A DNA stretch of 64,000 nt, taken from positions 20,937-84,936 of the forward strand of contig CAYSEN010000001.1 of the NCBI GenBank assembly GCA_964430335.1. Reading direction: 5' to 3'. The DNA comes from SIBU01 sp964430335 (GTDB lineage Bacteria > Patescibacteriota > Minisyncoccia > Phycocordibacterales > SIBU01). Both the position numbers and the translations under genes were made by a program. Position 1 is the stretch's first letter; the number at the start of each line of letters is the position of its first letter. This document shows, one piece after another, positions 49,964-59,247 of the stretch. The notes beneath the pieces are model-generated. The model did no database searches. It was not told the DNA's origin and was given only the letters and a program-made list of their open reading frames with translations.

Positions 49964-51002
49964 ATTTTTGTGATTCTAAGAACTCAAAAACTTTTTCATT
50001 TGTGAGCATCATCGATACGTAAGCATGAGCTCTTTTTGGATCAACATCTTTGTAATCCTCGGTTAGATGTTTCACCTCATGATCGATGTCTTCTGCGGGT
50101 GCCATAATTTTTTCTTTCTCTGCAATCGCGTTTAGGATGATTTGAAGTTTGGCATGTTTCTCTGCATCAGGTCTCCATTCTTTACGAATGTCCTCCTCTG
50201 TTTTTTTGGCTTGTTTCAAGTATTCTTCCGGTTTCATACCCATTCGTGTAACGTCGTCATGGAAGCGTGCCATCATGCGAGCGAGTTCACTTTCTATCAA
50301 TGCTTTAGGGGTTTTTATCTCGGTTTTCTCCAAGATTGCTTCCGATATAACTAATCTTTTTTTGTCATGAGCTTTTCGTCTTTTTTCGTAAAGCAAATTT
50401 TCTTTTAGCTTGTTTTTGAAATCTTCTACGTCCTTGAAGTCGCCCAATTTTTTTACGAAATCATCATTGATTTCAGGAAGAGTTTTTTCTTTTTTGTCTT
50501 CAGATTTATTTTCCGGTGAATTCTCTGCGTAGCTTTTTCTTATGTTCTCGATGAAGTCATTTAGTTCTTTTTCTGTTACAGAAATTTCCTCAGATTCTTT
50601 TGCATTTTCTGCTGAAGAAATTTTTTTGTAATCAGGTAATTTTATTTCAGGCAAAACAGAAACGGTGATTTTAAATTGAAGAGGGTTGCCTGTTGCCATT
50701 TTCGTTATGGAAATTCTTGGTTCACCAACGGCAACAATTTTCTTTTCATCCAATATTTCTGGAAGATTTTTTTCAATGGCACTGTATGCCGCTTCTTCTA
50801 GCAAGTACGGTTCGCCAACTTTTTGAATAACAATATTTTCTGGAACGTGACCTTGTCTAAAACCTGGTACGGAAATAGTTTCAGATAGCTTCTTTAAAGC
50901 AATGTTTCGATGTTTTGAAAATGACTCAGAACTGACCTCAACTTCAATTTCTAGTTCAGATTCTGGTAAATTATTTTCGCCTTTTATTGTGTATGTTTTC
51001 AT
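49962..51002 (-). CDS. tig: Trigger factor lacking the PPIase domain
   Basis: A ribosome-bound chaperone for nascent chains. The 346-aa protein has the N-terminal ribosome-binding domain with the signature VPGFRQGHVPENI (about residues 45-57) and the C-terminal helical chaperone region (about 170-346). Between them, where the FKBP-type PPIase domain of about 90 residues normally sits, there is only a short Glu/Lys/Asn linker (YAENSPENKSEDKKEK), and the next block (LPEINDDFVKKLGDFKDVED) resumes at the C-terminal domain. The shortening is in frame and clean. Confidence 0.9.
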   Translation of the reverse strand: MKTYTIKGENNLPESELEIEVEVSSESFSKHRNIALKKLSETISVPGFRQGHVPENIVIQKVGEPYLLEEAAYSAIEKNLPEILDEKKIVAVGEPRISITKMATGNPLQFKITVSVLPEIKLPDYKKISSAENAKESEEISVTEKELNDFIENIRKSYAENSPENKSEDKKEKTLPEINDDFVKKLGDFKDVEDFKNKLKENLLYEKRRKAHDKKRLVISEAILEKTEIKTPKALIESELARMMARFHDDVTRMGMKPEEYLKQAKKTEEDIRKEWRPDAEKHAKLQIILNAIAEKEKIMAPAEDIDHEVKHLTEDYKDVDPKRAHAYVSMMLTNEKVFEFLESQK

Positions 51003-51051
51003 GAATATGCAGTCTACACGGCGAACAATAGTTTCGCAAGTTTTTTAAAAT

Positions 51052-51426
51052 TTAGTCCAATTTCAAAATCCCTCCCCAAGTATAAAGAGCCAAAAATAGA
51101 ATAAAAGAAAACAGAATAATGGCGTAAATTATTTTCTTAGTTGAAATTTTGTTTTTTGAAACTTCAAAAACTTTTTCTCGAATTTTTTCAGATGTGAATT
51201 GTTTTGGGGCAATGATCGGTTTTATTTTTTCCAAAGGAACGGGCGCATTTTGTACAACTTTTTCAAGTGTACTTGGTTCATTGTAACCAAATATATTTTT
51301 TAGTTCCTCTTCCGGAGTTTGTTTTAAAAACTCTTTAGCATTCAGTTGTGGTGAATTATTTTCAGGAAGAAAGTTTTGATCAAGAGGGCCGTTTAAAAGT
51401 TTTTCATTTTTGAAGTTGTCGCTCAT
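51052..51426 (-). CDS. Small tail-anchored membrane protein
   Basis: The 124-aa protein is hydrophilic for about 95 residues (rich in Asn, Pro, Glu and Lys, with EEELKNIFGYNEPS) and ends in one membrane helix (about 99-119) plus a short tail. No signal peptide. I recognise no family. It begins with ATG 51426, seven bases after a TATATG hexamer, and lies upstream of tig on the same strand with a 49-base gap. Confidence 0.7.
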   Translation of the reverse strand: MSDNFKNEKLLNGPLDQNFLPENNSPQLNAKEFLKQTPEEELKNIFGYNEPSTLEKVVQNAPVPLEKIKPIIAPKQFTSEKIREKVFEVSKNKISTKKIIYAIILFSFILFLALYTWGGILKLD

Positions 51427-51472
51427 GTTATTACATATAATTATATATCAATTTTTTATATGTTGTATGTGA

Positions 51473-51517
51473 AAATAAAAAGCCGGCCGCACTTCGTGCG
51501 GCCGGCTTTTTATTTTT
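51473..51517. terminator. Strong terminator of hppA
   Basis: AAAAAGCCGGCCGCAC and GTGCGGCCGGCTTTTT with loop TTC. Confidence 0.92.
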
Positions 51518-51521
51518 TAGA

Positions 51522-53513
51522 TTACATTAGGCTTACCATAAGCAATGCCACAATGTTTAGAATTTTAATCATCGGGTTAATTGCTGGGCCTGCAGTATCT
51601 TTGTAAGGATCACCAACGGTGTCTCCAGTGACAGCTGCTTTGTGAGCTGGTCCTCCTTTACCACCATGATTTCCTTTTTCAATGTGTTTCTTTGCGTTGT
51701 CCCATGCACCACCACCTGAGGTCATTGAAATTGCTACGAACAATCCTGTAACAATACTTCCAACCAAAAGTCCTCCAAGTGCAACTGGTCCTAAAACAAG
51801 TCCGACAACAATTGGAGCAACTACTGGAATCAATGCAGGAATAATCATTTCCTTGATTGCGGCTCGTGTGACGATATCAACACAACTTGCGTAATCTGGT
51901 TTTGCAGTTCCTTCCATGATTCCTTTTATTTCTCGGAACTGTCTTCGAACTTCTTCCACTACAGATCCAGCGGCTTTACCAACTGATTCCATTGAAAGAG
52001 CTGCGAAGTAGTAAGGTAGTAGACCTCCCAAGAACAATCCAACAATAACTTTTGGATCTTCAAGTGTGAATACCAAATGCTTACCAAGACCAACAAATTC
52101 CTGAGTGTAAGAAGAGAACAAAACTAGAGCTGCAAGACCAGCTGAACCAATCGCGTATCCTTTAGTGACAGCTTTAGTTGTGTTACCAACTGCATCAAGA
52201 GCGTCTGTAATTTCTCGAACCTCTTCTGGAAGGTTAGACATTTCAGCAATACCACCTGCGTTATCAGTGATTGGTCCGTAAGCATCAATAGCAACAATAA
52301 TTCCTGACATTGAAAGCATTGAAACTGCTGCAACCGCAATACCGTACAAGCCTGCATAGTGGTAAGCAATAATAATTGAAGCCACAATTACAAGAAGAGG
52401 AAGGGCGGTTGATTTAAGTGAGATTGCAAGACCTTGGATGACGTTTGTTCCGTGTCCTGATTCTGAAGCTTTTGCAATAGATTTTACTGGGGCGTACTGA
52501 GTTGATGTGTAGTATTCAGTAATAACTACCAATAATCCTGTGACTGCTAGTCCTACAATACTGCAAATAAATAGAGCCATTGTACTGAAGTGTCCATTAC
52601 CAGCCATTATAGAGTTGGTTACAGGATAGAAGGCGACAGCGGCAATGATTCCAGCTGCTACCAAACCCTTATATAGGGCGGCCATGATGTTTTTTGACTT
52701 TCCAAGTCGAACAAACCATGTGCCAATTATAGAGGCCAAGATAGCAACTCCACCTAAAACTAGAGGGTAAATCAACGCTGGGGCAAAATTTGGGAACAAT
52801 AGGTTTCCTAAAAGCATTGCAGCAACTGTGGTAACAGCATAGGTTTCAAACAAATCTGCTGCCATTCCTGCACAATCTCCTACGTTATCTCCAACGTTAT
52901 CAGCAATAACTGCAGGGTTTCTTGGGTCGTCTTCTGGAATTCCTGCTTCTACTTTACCTACTAGGTCAGCTCCAACATCCGCTGCTTTTGTGAAAATACC
53001 TCCTCCTAGTCTAGCAAAAACTGAAATCAAGCTGGCACCGAAGCTAAGACCGATTAGAGATTTAAGATCTCCTGTGATTGCGTAAAATCCAGCAACTCCC
53101 AAAAGACCAAGACCAACAACTAGTAGACCTGTGACTGAACCACCCTTGAAGGCTACGCCCAGGGCTTCTGCCATTCCTGTCTTAGCAGCTTCAGTTGTAC
53201 GAACGTTTGATCTCACTGAGACGTTCATTCCTATGTATCCTGCTAGTGATGAAAGCACTGCTCCAACCACAAATCCAATTGCCGTAGTAACATCAAGGAA
53301 ATACCACAAGACAATAAACAAAATGACCGCTATAGGGGCAATAGTTTTATATTGTCGATTTAAGTAAGTTTTTGCACCAATCTCTATAGCTTCAGAGATT
53401 TCTTGCATTCTTGCGTTTCCCTTACTCTTTTTGAGAATAATAGTAATTAAAGTGATTCCATATACGATCGCTACCACAGCAGAAGCAAGAGCGAAAATTA
53501 GTCCTTTATCCAT
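51522..53513 (-). CDS. hppA: Membrane-bound proton-pumping pyrophosphatase
   Basis: Couples pyrophosphate hydrolysis to ion pumping. The 663-aa protein has about 16 membrane helices and the substrate motif DVGADLVGKVEAGIPEDDPR (about residues 184-203), followed by NVGDNVGDCAGMAADLFE. The switch position reads GNTTKAVTKG (about 430-439): a Lys here is typical of the K+-independent proton-pumping class, whereas the K+-dependent class has Ala. In CPR bacteria, which often lack respiratory chains, this enzyme may be a main source of membrane potential; that last point is inference. Confidence 0.95.
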   Translation of the reverse strand: MDKGLIFALASAVVAIVYGITLITIILKKSKGNARMQEISEAIEIGAKTYLNRQYKTIAPIAVILFIVLWYFLDVTTAIGFVVGAVLSSLAGYIGMNVSVRSNVRTTEAAKTGMAEALGVAFKGGSVTGLLVVGLGLLGVAGFYAITGDLKSLIGLSFGASLISVFARLGGGIFTKAADVGADLVGKVEAGIPEDDPRNPAVIADNVGDNVGDCAGMAADLFETYAVTTVAAMLLGNLLFPNFAPALIYPLVLGGVAILASIIGTWFVRLGKSKNIMAALYKGLVAAGIIAAVAFYPVTNSIMAGNGHFSTMALFICSIVGLAVTGLLVVITEYYTSTQYAPVKSIAKASESGHGTNVIQGLAISLKSTALPLLVIVASIIIAYHYAGLYGIAVAAVSMLSMSGIIVAIDAYGPITDNAGGIAEMSNLPEEVREITDALDAVGNTTKAVTKGYAIGSAGLAALVLFSSYTQEFVGLGKHLVFTLEDPKVIVGLFLGGLLPYYFAALSMESVGKAAGSVVEEVRRQFREIKGIMEGTAKPDYASCVDIVTRAAIKEMIIPALIPVVAPIVVGLVLGPVALGGLLVGSIVTGLFVAISMTSGGGAWDNAKKHIEKGNHGGKGGPAHKAAVTGDTVGDPYKDTAGPAINPMIKILNIVALLMVSLM

Positions 53514-53584
53514 AAGTTTATTTTTATTGATAATCTATAACTTAATAATCTACACAAACTCAATTTAATACTCAACTAAGCTAA

Positions 53585-54751
53585 CTACTGGGCGTCGGCG
53601 GTCGTTTCCTCATTTCCCATAACTTCATCGGAAGAAACTGCCCCTGCTTTACTCTGAATATCAATTTTCCATCCGGTCAACTTGGCCGCTAGTCGAACAT
53701 TTTGACCACCTTTACCGATCGCAAGAGACTGTTGATCCTCGGAAACCTTTACTTCCGCCTTGTGCTCATCTTCATTTAGATCGATAGATAGGATTTTAGC
53801 TGGAGAAAGAGCTCCCTCGATAAATTTTTTCTGATCTGCTGACCACTCGATAATATCGATCTTTTCACCACCTAATTCGCTCATAACTGTAGATACTCTT
53901 ACTCCTCTTTGGCCAACTAGAGAGCCAACAGGATCAATGTGAGAATCGTTAGACATGACGGCGATTTTTGTTCTTGAACCCGCCTCTCGAGCTACTGCTT
54001 TGATTTCTACGGTTGAATTGGCGATTTCAGGAGCTTCTATTTTAAATAGCTCCTCTAGGAATTTAGGATGTGATCTTGAAAGTTTCAAGAAGATACCGCG
54101 TGGAGTCTCTTCTACTCTATATAGGTAGGCGCGAACTCTCTCTCCTTGTCGGTATCTTTCTCCTGGAATTTGTTCCTCAAAAGGCAGGATTCCAGTTGTT
54201 CGGCCCATATCCACGAAAATATTACCTCTTTCTAGTCTTTGAACGGTTCCTGTAACGATTTCACCTTCTCTTTTACCGTATTCGTTCATAACAGAGACTT
54301 TTTCTGCTTCTCTGATCTTCTGCATGATGACTTGCTTTGCTGTTTGAGCGGCAATTCTGCCGAAATCAGCCTTAGATTCAAGAGGAAATACAACCTCATC
54401 ATCTAGTAGAGCGTCTTTTTTGATCATTTTTGCATCATTTAGCATGATGTGATGCTCAGGATTGAAGAAAATTCTCTCATCTTCTGCGTCACGTTCAGCA
54501 TTCTCTTCCCCCTCATTTTCCTCAGGCATGATCACCTTGGTTTCATCAACCACGATTTTAACCTGTGAAAACTCGGTTTTTCCTGAGTTTATGTCGAATT
54601 TAGCCCTAACAATCTGGCCTTTTTTGCCGTACTCCTTCTTGTAAGCTGTAGCCAAAGCAGCCTCAATAGCCTCGATTATTTTTTCACGAGGAATACCGCG
54701 CTCTTCTTCTAGCTGATCAAGAACTGAGTTGATTACTTTTAGATCAAACAT
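53585..54751 (-). CDS. nusA: Transcription termination/antitermination protein NusA
   Basis: Binds RNA polymerase and modulates pausing and termination. The 388-aa protein has an N-terminal polymerase-binding domain with IIEAIEAALATAYKKEYG (about residues 24-41), an S1 domain (about 160-230, GEIVTGTVQRLERGNIFVDMG), and KH domains with VGSLVGQRGVRVSTVMSEL (about 272-290) and AIGKGGQNVRLAAKLTGWKI (about 344-363). The C-terminal acidic repeats of enterobacterial NusA are missing, as in most bacteria. Not next to rimP or infB here. Confidence 0.95.
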   Translation of the reverse strand: MFDLKVINSVLDQLEEERGIPREKIIEAIEAALATAYKKEYGKKGQIVRAKFDINSGKTEFSQVKIVVDETKVIMPEENEGEENAERDAEDERIFFNPEHHIMLNDAKMIKKDALLDDEVVFPLESKADFGRIAAQTAKQVIMQKIREAEKVSVMNEYGKREGEIVTGTVQRLERGNIFVDMGRTTGILPFEEQIPGERYRQGERVRAYLYRVEETPRGIFLKLSRSHPKFLEELFKIEAPEIANSTVEIKAVAREAGSRTKIAVMSNDSHIDPVGSLVGQRGVRVSTVMSELGGEKIDIIEWSADQKKFIEGALSPAKILSIDLNEDEHKAEVKVSEDQQSLAIGKGGQNVRLAAKLTGWKIDIQSKAGAVSSDEVMGNEETTADAQ

Positions 54752-54888
54752 GTCTTTATTTTGTAAATTTTTAAAAAAATTAGTCCGCCGGACTGGCGAA
54801 CTTCAATGAATACACATTAGCAATTTTGACAGATATTGTCAAACGACGAAATTTTACAAGAAAAATGTGTATAAGTTTAAATTAACTG

Positions 54889-54897
54889 TGATACAAT
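54889..54897 (+). promoter_or_regulatory. Extended -10 box upstream of secreted-protein gene
   Basis: TG-a-TACAAT; the start near 54904 gives a leader of about 27 bases. The same TGaTACAAT word precedes the repeat protein gene (59188-59196) and the candidate ncRNA (40690-40698). Confidence 0.5.
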
Positions 54898-54930
54898 ATT
54901 CTTACAAATTATTGTATTCAATATTTTCTC

Positions 54931-57774
54931 ATGTCTAGTAACAAAATAAATAGATATTTTTTAGGTTTAATTTTTCTAATTTCTTTTCTCTGTTTCGCTG
55001 GCAAGGTTTCTGCACAAGTTCCACCATATTTAGCACCAGGAACATATACATACACAGTCCCAGCTGGTGTGACTCAGATCAAAGCTAGCCTTTGGGGTGC
55101 CGGTGGTGCGGGTTCTGCCATGATAAATAGTGGCGCCGTAAGAACAGGTATGGGAGCTGGAGGCGGTGGCTATGCAGAGGTCTATATTCCTGTTACTGCA
55201 GGTCAAACTTATGAAATCGTTGTAGGTTCAGGTTCGACAAATCCAAAGACTACCACTGCCACAAACACTAGCATCAGAAGACTTTCAGACAACGCTATGT
55301 TGGCAGTTGCAACAGGAGGCCAAAACGGTAATAACAATTTCTACGAAGTCGGTCAGCCTTTTCAGTTGGGTTCCACATCGTTTGTTAGATCCTGTTTTAA
55401 CTACCCGCTAGACGGCGGTCCTTATCCAGGGGTTAATCCTGCGACCACGGATGCTCAAGGTAATTGTCTTGGAACCAACTATGTTGATGGGGTAGAGATT
55501 TCAGGCACAAGACAAGTCATTAGAGACAAAAATTTACCAAACAACTTAAATCCAGTAAGTGGTACATGTTCTGAGGTACCAAATGAAGATTATGATCCAG
55601 ATACTGCAGAATTTTACGGTTGGACCCACCGAGCCTTCGGAGGCTGCGGTTATATTCTCGATGGATTAAATGGTTTGACTACTCAAGGTGGTGCAGGACA
55701 AGGTATTGAAACTTTCTATCCAATCAACCTGCCACAAATTAATAGATTGGGCGGATTAGGTGCAAATAGTGCAGGCAAAGGAGGAGACGGAGGTACAACT
55801 GGTGCTGGAGGTGTTGGAGGAAATGGAAGAGCAGACATTACCGTTTTCACATCTTCTGCTACGGTGCCTTTTGATTTCTCGATTACTAATGGAGGAAACA
55901 AGACCATTTCTGCCGGCTCAAATGTTCAAAATTCAATTACTACCACCCTCTCTACACCAACAACTGGAAGTGTGCGTCTAAATGTTGATTCTATTAGAGA
56001 TACTGCTGGTACAAGTTTTCTAAATACGGCCAATGGTTTTACAGCGACATTATTAAAAAACACACTTACTCCAACTGAAGTTACAACTCTTACTTTAAAT
56101 TCTAGCGCCACGACTCCAGCCGGAGTTTATACTGTTGTGGTATCCGGAGCCAATATGATAGAGGCTCCATACACAAACGACTGTAACTTGGTATACAACG
56201 TAAACGGCACCATGTTTTATTATGGTTGCGACAACGTAACCGGTTTTGATCCAAAATCGGACTATATCATTAATGGTCCAAATTCTCCTTTCTCTGATGT
56301 TTGTATCATTTCTGAAAATGCCAATGGTGACCAAAGTCCAGAAAACTGTTTTTACAAAGTTTCTAACAGTTCAGGTTATACCTTGGGTCTAGTTGGACAG
56401 CAGTTTGTCATTGATACCAGAACTACTTTGGCCGACTTTGTGTGTGGTCCAGGAAATTGGACACTAAACGGAAATGCAAACGACTACCACACCGATTTTA
56501 TTTGNNNNNNNNNNNNNNNNNNNNNNNNNNNNNNNNNNNNNNNNNNNNNNNNNNNNNNNNNNNNNNNNNNNNNNNNNNNNNNNNNNNNNNNNNNNNNNNN
56601 NNNNTCATATGTAGACACAGCATCTACTGCTACAGTCACAGGAGGACTTGTGTCTAATACATTCGTAGACAAAACAATCGCTTACACTTCTCTTGTCGGT
56701 GATACCAACGGTGGTGGTTATGACTTTAGGTACTGTGTTGATTCCACCAATGCTGTAGATGAATCTAATGAGGGGAATAATTGTTCAGGACAAATTTCTT
56801 CTGTTAGATTTGAACCAGTATTTGTACCTGTGGTATCTGGCGTTTCTTCCTCGGCCACTTGTTCTGTCGACGGAATCGGCCGACTAAATGTTTCATGGTC
56901 ATCGGTTGCAAACGTAGACGGTTATAGGGTCTACCGAGGAGCTTCTAGTACTTTTGTTGCTGGTGCAGGAAATCTTGTTGCAACCGTCTCCACCAACTAC
57001 TTTACAGATTCTGGTCTGACTATCGGTACCAACTATTTCTACAAGGTCATTGCTTACAGGGGTTCATCAACATCTGCTGCGGCTTCAACAGCCAGTACAG
57101 CTGCGGCACCTGCTCCGAGATGTACTGATCTTGTAGTTACTAGCGTTTCAACAAAAGTTGGAGGTGTAGCAACAACAAGAATTGTCGAAGGAGATTTGGT
57201 AACTTTCAGCGCGGTGATCACGAATCAGGGTGGTGCAACTAATTTAGACTTCTCTAATACGTTTGAACTAAAAAACAGTTCAAACGCAACTATTTTGTTC
57301 GCTAATGTATCTAATCCTGGCGGGTTAGCTGCGGCAACAAATGTGACAATCGACACTCCAGGCTCAAAAAGCTGGCTCGCTGCCGCTGGAACTTACAGTG
57401 TTACTGTTTGTGCAGACAACCCTTATCCCGATAGTGTGACTGAAGATAATGCTGGAGGGGACGCAGAAAGTAATAACTGTAACTCCGCATCACCTCTTGT
57501 AATAAATGTTCTACCACAACTATCGGTTAACATGGAAGTAGGTAAGTTACCACTACCTGTGACTTACAAAGGGAATTATGTAATCGTCAACTACTCAGAT
57601 CTTGGAAGCCTAAGGTGGTCACTAACTGGAGCACCAAATAGCTGTTCAGGATTACAAGATTTGGTCGGTGCGCAAGCGGTGTCTAGCTATCCAGTTACGG
57701 GAAACCCTCTCACCATCAGTTCCTTTGCCTCTAAGAATAAATTTGTCTACCAACTCAACTGTAGCCGTCCGTAA
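54931..57774 (+). CDS. Large secreted surface protein (glycine-rich, CARDB and FN3-like domains), with gap
   Basis: The frame (about 947 aa including gap) has a signal peptide (about residues 1-29, ending KVSA), a glycine-rich domain (about 40-300, GAGGGGYAEVYIP, GGAGQG), a beta-rich region, then CARDB-like segments (ESNEGNNCSGQIS; later DNAGGDAESNNCNS) and an FN3-like segment with YRVYRGASS (about 667-675). The 100-N gap at 56505-56604 lies before the first CARDB-like part; frame continuity across it is not guaranteed. Probably an extracellular adhesion or surface-layer protein. Confidence 0.8.
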   Translation: MSSNKINRYFLGLIFLISFLCFAGKVSAQVPPYLAPGTYTYTVPAGVTQIKASLWGAGGAGSAMINSGAVRTGMGAGGGGYAEVYIPVTAGQTYEIVVGSGSTNPKTTTATNTSIRRLSDNAMLAVATGGQNGNNNFYEVGQPFQLGSTSFVRSCFNYPLDGGPYPGVNPATTDAQGNCLGTNYVDGVEISGTRQVIRDKNLPNNLNPVSGTCSEVPNEDYDPDTAEFYGWTHRAFGGCGYILDGLNGLTTQGGAGQGIETFYPINLPQINRLGGLGANSAGKGGDGGTTGAGGVGGNGRADITVFTSSATVPFDFSITNGGNKTISAGSNVQNSITTTLSTPTTGSVRLNVDSIRDTAGTSFLNTANGFTATLLKNTLTPTEVTTLTLNSSATTPAGVYTVVVSGANMIEAPYTNDCNLVYNVNGTMFYYGCDNVTGFDPKSDYIINGPNSPFSDVCIISENANGDQSPENCFYKVSNSSGYTLGLVGQQFVIDTRTTLADFVCGPGNWTLNGNANDYHTDFIXXXXXXXXXXXXXXXXXXXXXXXXXXXXXXXXXXSYVDTASTATVTGGLVSNTFVDKTIAYTSLVGDTNGGGYDFRYCVDSTNAVDESNEGNNCSGQISSVRFEPVFVPVVSGVSSSATCSVDGIGRLNVSWSSVANVDGYRVYRGASSTFVAGAGNLVATVSTNYFTDSGLTIGTNYFYKVIAYRGSSTSAAASTASTAAAPAPRCTDLVVTSVSTKVGGVATTRIVEGDLVTFSAVITNQGGATNLDFSNTFELKNSSNATILFANVSNPGGLAAATNVTIDTPGSKSWLAAAGTYSVTVCADNPYPDSVTEDNAGGDAESNNCNSASPLVINVLPQLSVNMEVGKLPLPVTYKGNYVIVNYSDLGSLRWSLTGAPNSCSGLQDLVGAQAVSSYPVTGNPLTISSFASKNKFVYQLNCSRP
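56505..56604. other. Scaffold gap (100 N) inside secreted-protein gene
   Basis: Exactly 100 undetermined bases; true length unknown. Domain repeats of the gene are the likely cause of the break. Confidence 0.95.
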
Positions 57775-57808
57775 ACTGTCTAGTGGGGTATGTGAATAAT
57801 TTGTGGAC

Positions 57809-57858
57809 AAGCAAGCACGGAAAAAGCCCTATTTATAGGGCTTTTTCCGTGCTTGCTT
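57809..57858. terminator. Strong terminator of secreted-protein gene
   Basis: Perfect 23-base hairpin arms (from AAGCAAGCACGG to CCGTGCTTGCTT) around a four-base loop. Confidence 0.92.
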
Positions 57859-57887
57859 GATTTTTAGGAATTCCTAAATACGGTAGC

Positions 57888-57916
57888 TTGATTTTCTAGA
57901 TATTTCGTGGTATATT
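57888..57916 (+). promoter_or_regulatory. Promoter of GC-rich foreign-looking gene
   Basis: TTGATT (57888-57893), 17-base spacer, TG-g-TATATT (extended -10 ending 57916). The leader of about 75 bases carries a hairpin ACAACGTAT-cgga-ATACGTTGT (57950-57971). Confidence 0.6.
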
Positions 57917-57988
57917 TAACTTCAAAGTAAATTTTGAATTTTGTCAAAAACAACGTATCGGAATACGTTGTCATAGACATAACCCTGC

Positions 57989-57996
57989 GGAGGGAG
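57989..57996 (+). promoter_or_regulatory. Strong Shine-Dalgarno site
   Basis: GGAGGGAG just before ATG 57998. It is the strongest such site in the window and contrasts with the mostly leaderless or site-free genes around it. Confidence 0.75.
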
Positions 57997-57997
57997 T

Positions 57998-59077
57998 ATG
58001 AATAAGATCAAACAGATCGCGTTTGCGGTCCTCACGTTTGCCTGGACCACGTTCGGGCAAGTAACTCCCCCCAAGGGGAGTAGCTCGGCAAACCAGCCGA
58101 CTGGGGGAGGTCCTCAGCCGGCAGGAGCGGTTGTGGCGGTTGATGAGTATCAGCTGCCGATCGGCTCAAACCTCAACGTGCATACTTCAAAAGTGCACCT
58201 TGAGGTAGATGGTTACGGCAAAATTCTCATCGAGGATTTTGACTTCACACCGGACATGGGTCCTATCGAGACGGTCATGAAGGACCGACTCAAGGGTCTG
58301 GTACTCAGGTTCCAGCCTCTGAAGGGTAGGGAGCTTCTCCCTCACTCGGTTGCGGCTTTCGCCAATCCTGGTCCCTATATTTCCGATGAGCTTCAGCCGG
58401 AGATCACCAAGGGTGGAACGTGGAGAATCAAAGCTTCACAGATCGATGCTCTTAAGTTTCAGTACGGGGTTAGAGCGTACTGGAAGTTGCAGGGCGTAAC
58501 GTCCGTTGCGATGGACCTCTATCTTGGAGGAGAGAATGTCAAACACTACTCCACAAAGGAAGGGGTTGGCGGTGAAACTCCTTGTGCTGTAGGTTCGGCT
58601 CAGTCAGTACTCCAGATGGGTTACGCGACTGTCGACAAACGTTACGGGTTTCCTTGGAACAAGGAGACATGGTGGGATGCCGGGGAAGTCACGATCGAAG
58701 CCTTTGATGGCTTCGCCACGTTCGACATCCTCGATGGCCACCTGCTCGAGTCCTCGGACCCGAAGCCTGCGTTCCTCGATTCCCTTAAGAAGCCCGAGAT
58801 TCCTCGCCAGGTTTGGCGGGTGAGTCCTCCGGGTACGGACGGGGTCAAGGTGGTACTTCTCGGCGACCTTTCGGGGTTGGTTGCGGAGTACTCCGAGTCC
58901 TTCAATGGTCCTTGGACCATCGTGGCCTACAGGAAGTTCGACACCTTCCCCGACGGAAGCCAAGGATTCACGCATCAGCCTCCGGCTGAAGCGACCTCAG
59001 GTTTCTACCGTCTCCGGGCTCTGACTGAAGACGAGAAAAATGCTCTTGCCCGCAAAGCAAGAGCGGCCTCTCCTTGA
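57998..59077 (+). CDS. Exported protein of unknown function, probably acquired
   Basis: The 359-aa protein has a signal peptide (residues 1-20, ending TTFG), a Gly/Pro/Ser-rich linker (about 24-45) and a beta-rich body; the C-terminal part (about 268-350) has VWRVSPPGTDGVKVVLLGDL and ends in the SGFYRLRAL word, as in FN3-like sorting or anchoring segments of some Verrucomicrobia/Planctomycetes proteins. The DNA is clearly GC-richer by eye than its neighbours and uses G- or C-ending codons. With its strong Shine-Dalgarno site and its own promoter and terminator it looks like a transferred cassette. I do not recognise the family. Confidence 0.8.
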   Translation: MNKIKQIAFAVLTFAWTTFGQVTPPKGSSSANQPTGGGPQPAGAVVAVDEYQLPIGSNLNVHTSKVHLEVDGYGKILIEDFDFTPDMGPIETVMKDRLKGLVLRFQPLKGRELLPHSVAAFANPGPYISDELQPEITKGGTWRIKASQIDALKFQYGVRAYWKLQGVTSVAMDLYLGGENVKHYSTKEGVGGETPCAVGSAQSVLQMGYATVDKRYGFPWNKETWWDAGEVTIEAFDGFATFDILDGHLLESSDPKPAFLDSLKKPEIPRQVWRVSPPGTDGVKVVLLGDLSGLVAEYSESFNGPWTIVAYRKFDTFPDGSQGFTHQPPAEATSGFYRLRALTEDEKNALARKARAASP

Positions 59078-59094
59078 GGTCAAAGTTTTGCACG

Positions 59095-59125
59095 CAGCAT
59101 CAGTTTACTGATGCTGTTTTTTTAT
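59095..59125 (+). terminator. Terminator of GC-rich gene
   Basis: CAGCATCAG-ttta-CTGATGCTG followed by a run of seven T. Confidence 0.92.
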
Positions 59126-59187
59126 TGTCATTTTTGGAAATCACAAGTATTTATTCACATTTATTTTATTTGTCATGTTTGATTATG

Positions 59188-59196
59188 TGATACAAT
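59188..59196 (+). promoter_or_regulatory. Extended -10 box of repeat-protein gene
   Basis: TG-a-TACAAT; start near 59203, leader of about 45 bases to ATG 59248 (15 to GTG 59218). Confidence 0.5.
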
Positions 59197-59247
59197 TACA
59201 GTGTTAATTGAACTAGTGTGTCTACTTTTTTTTACAGAAAATTTTTT

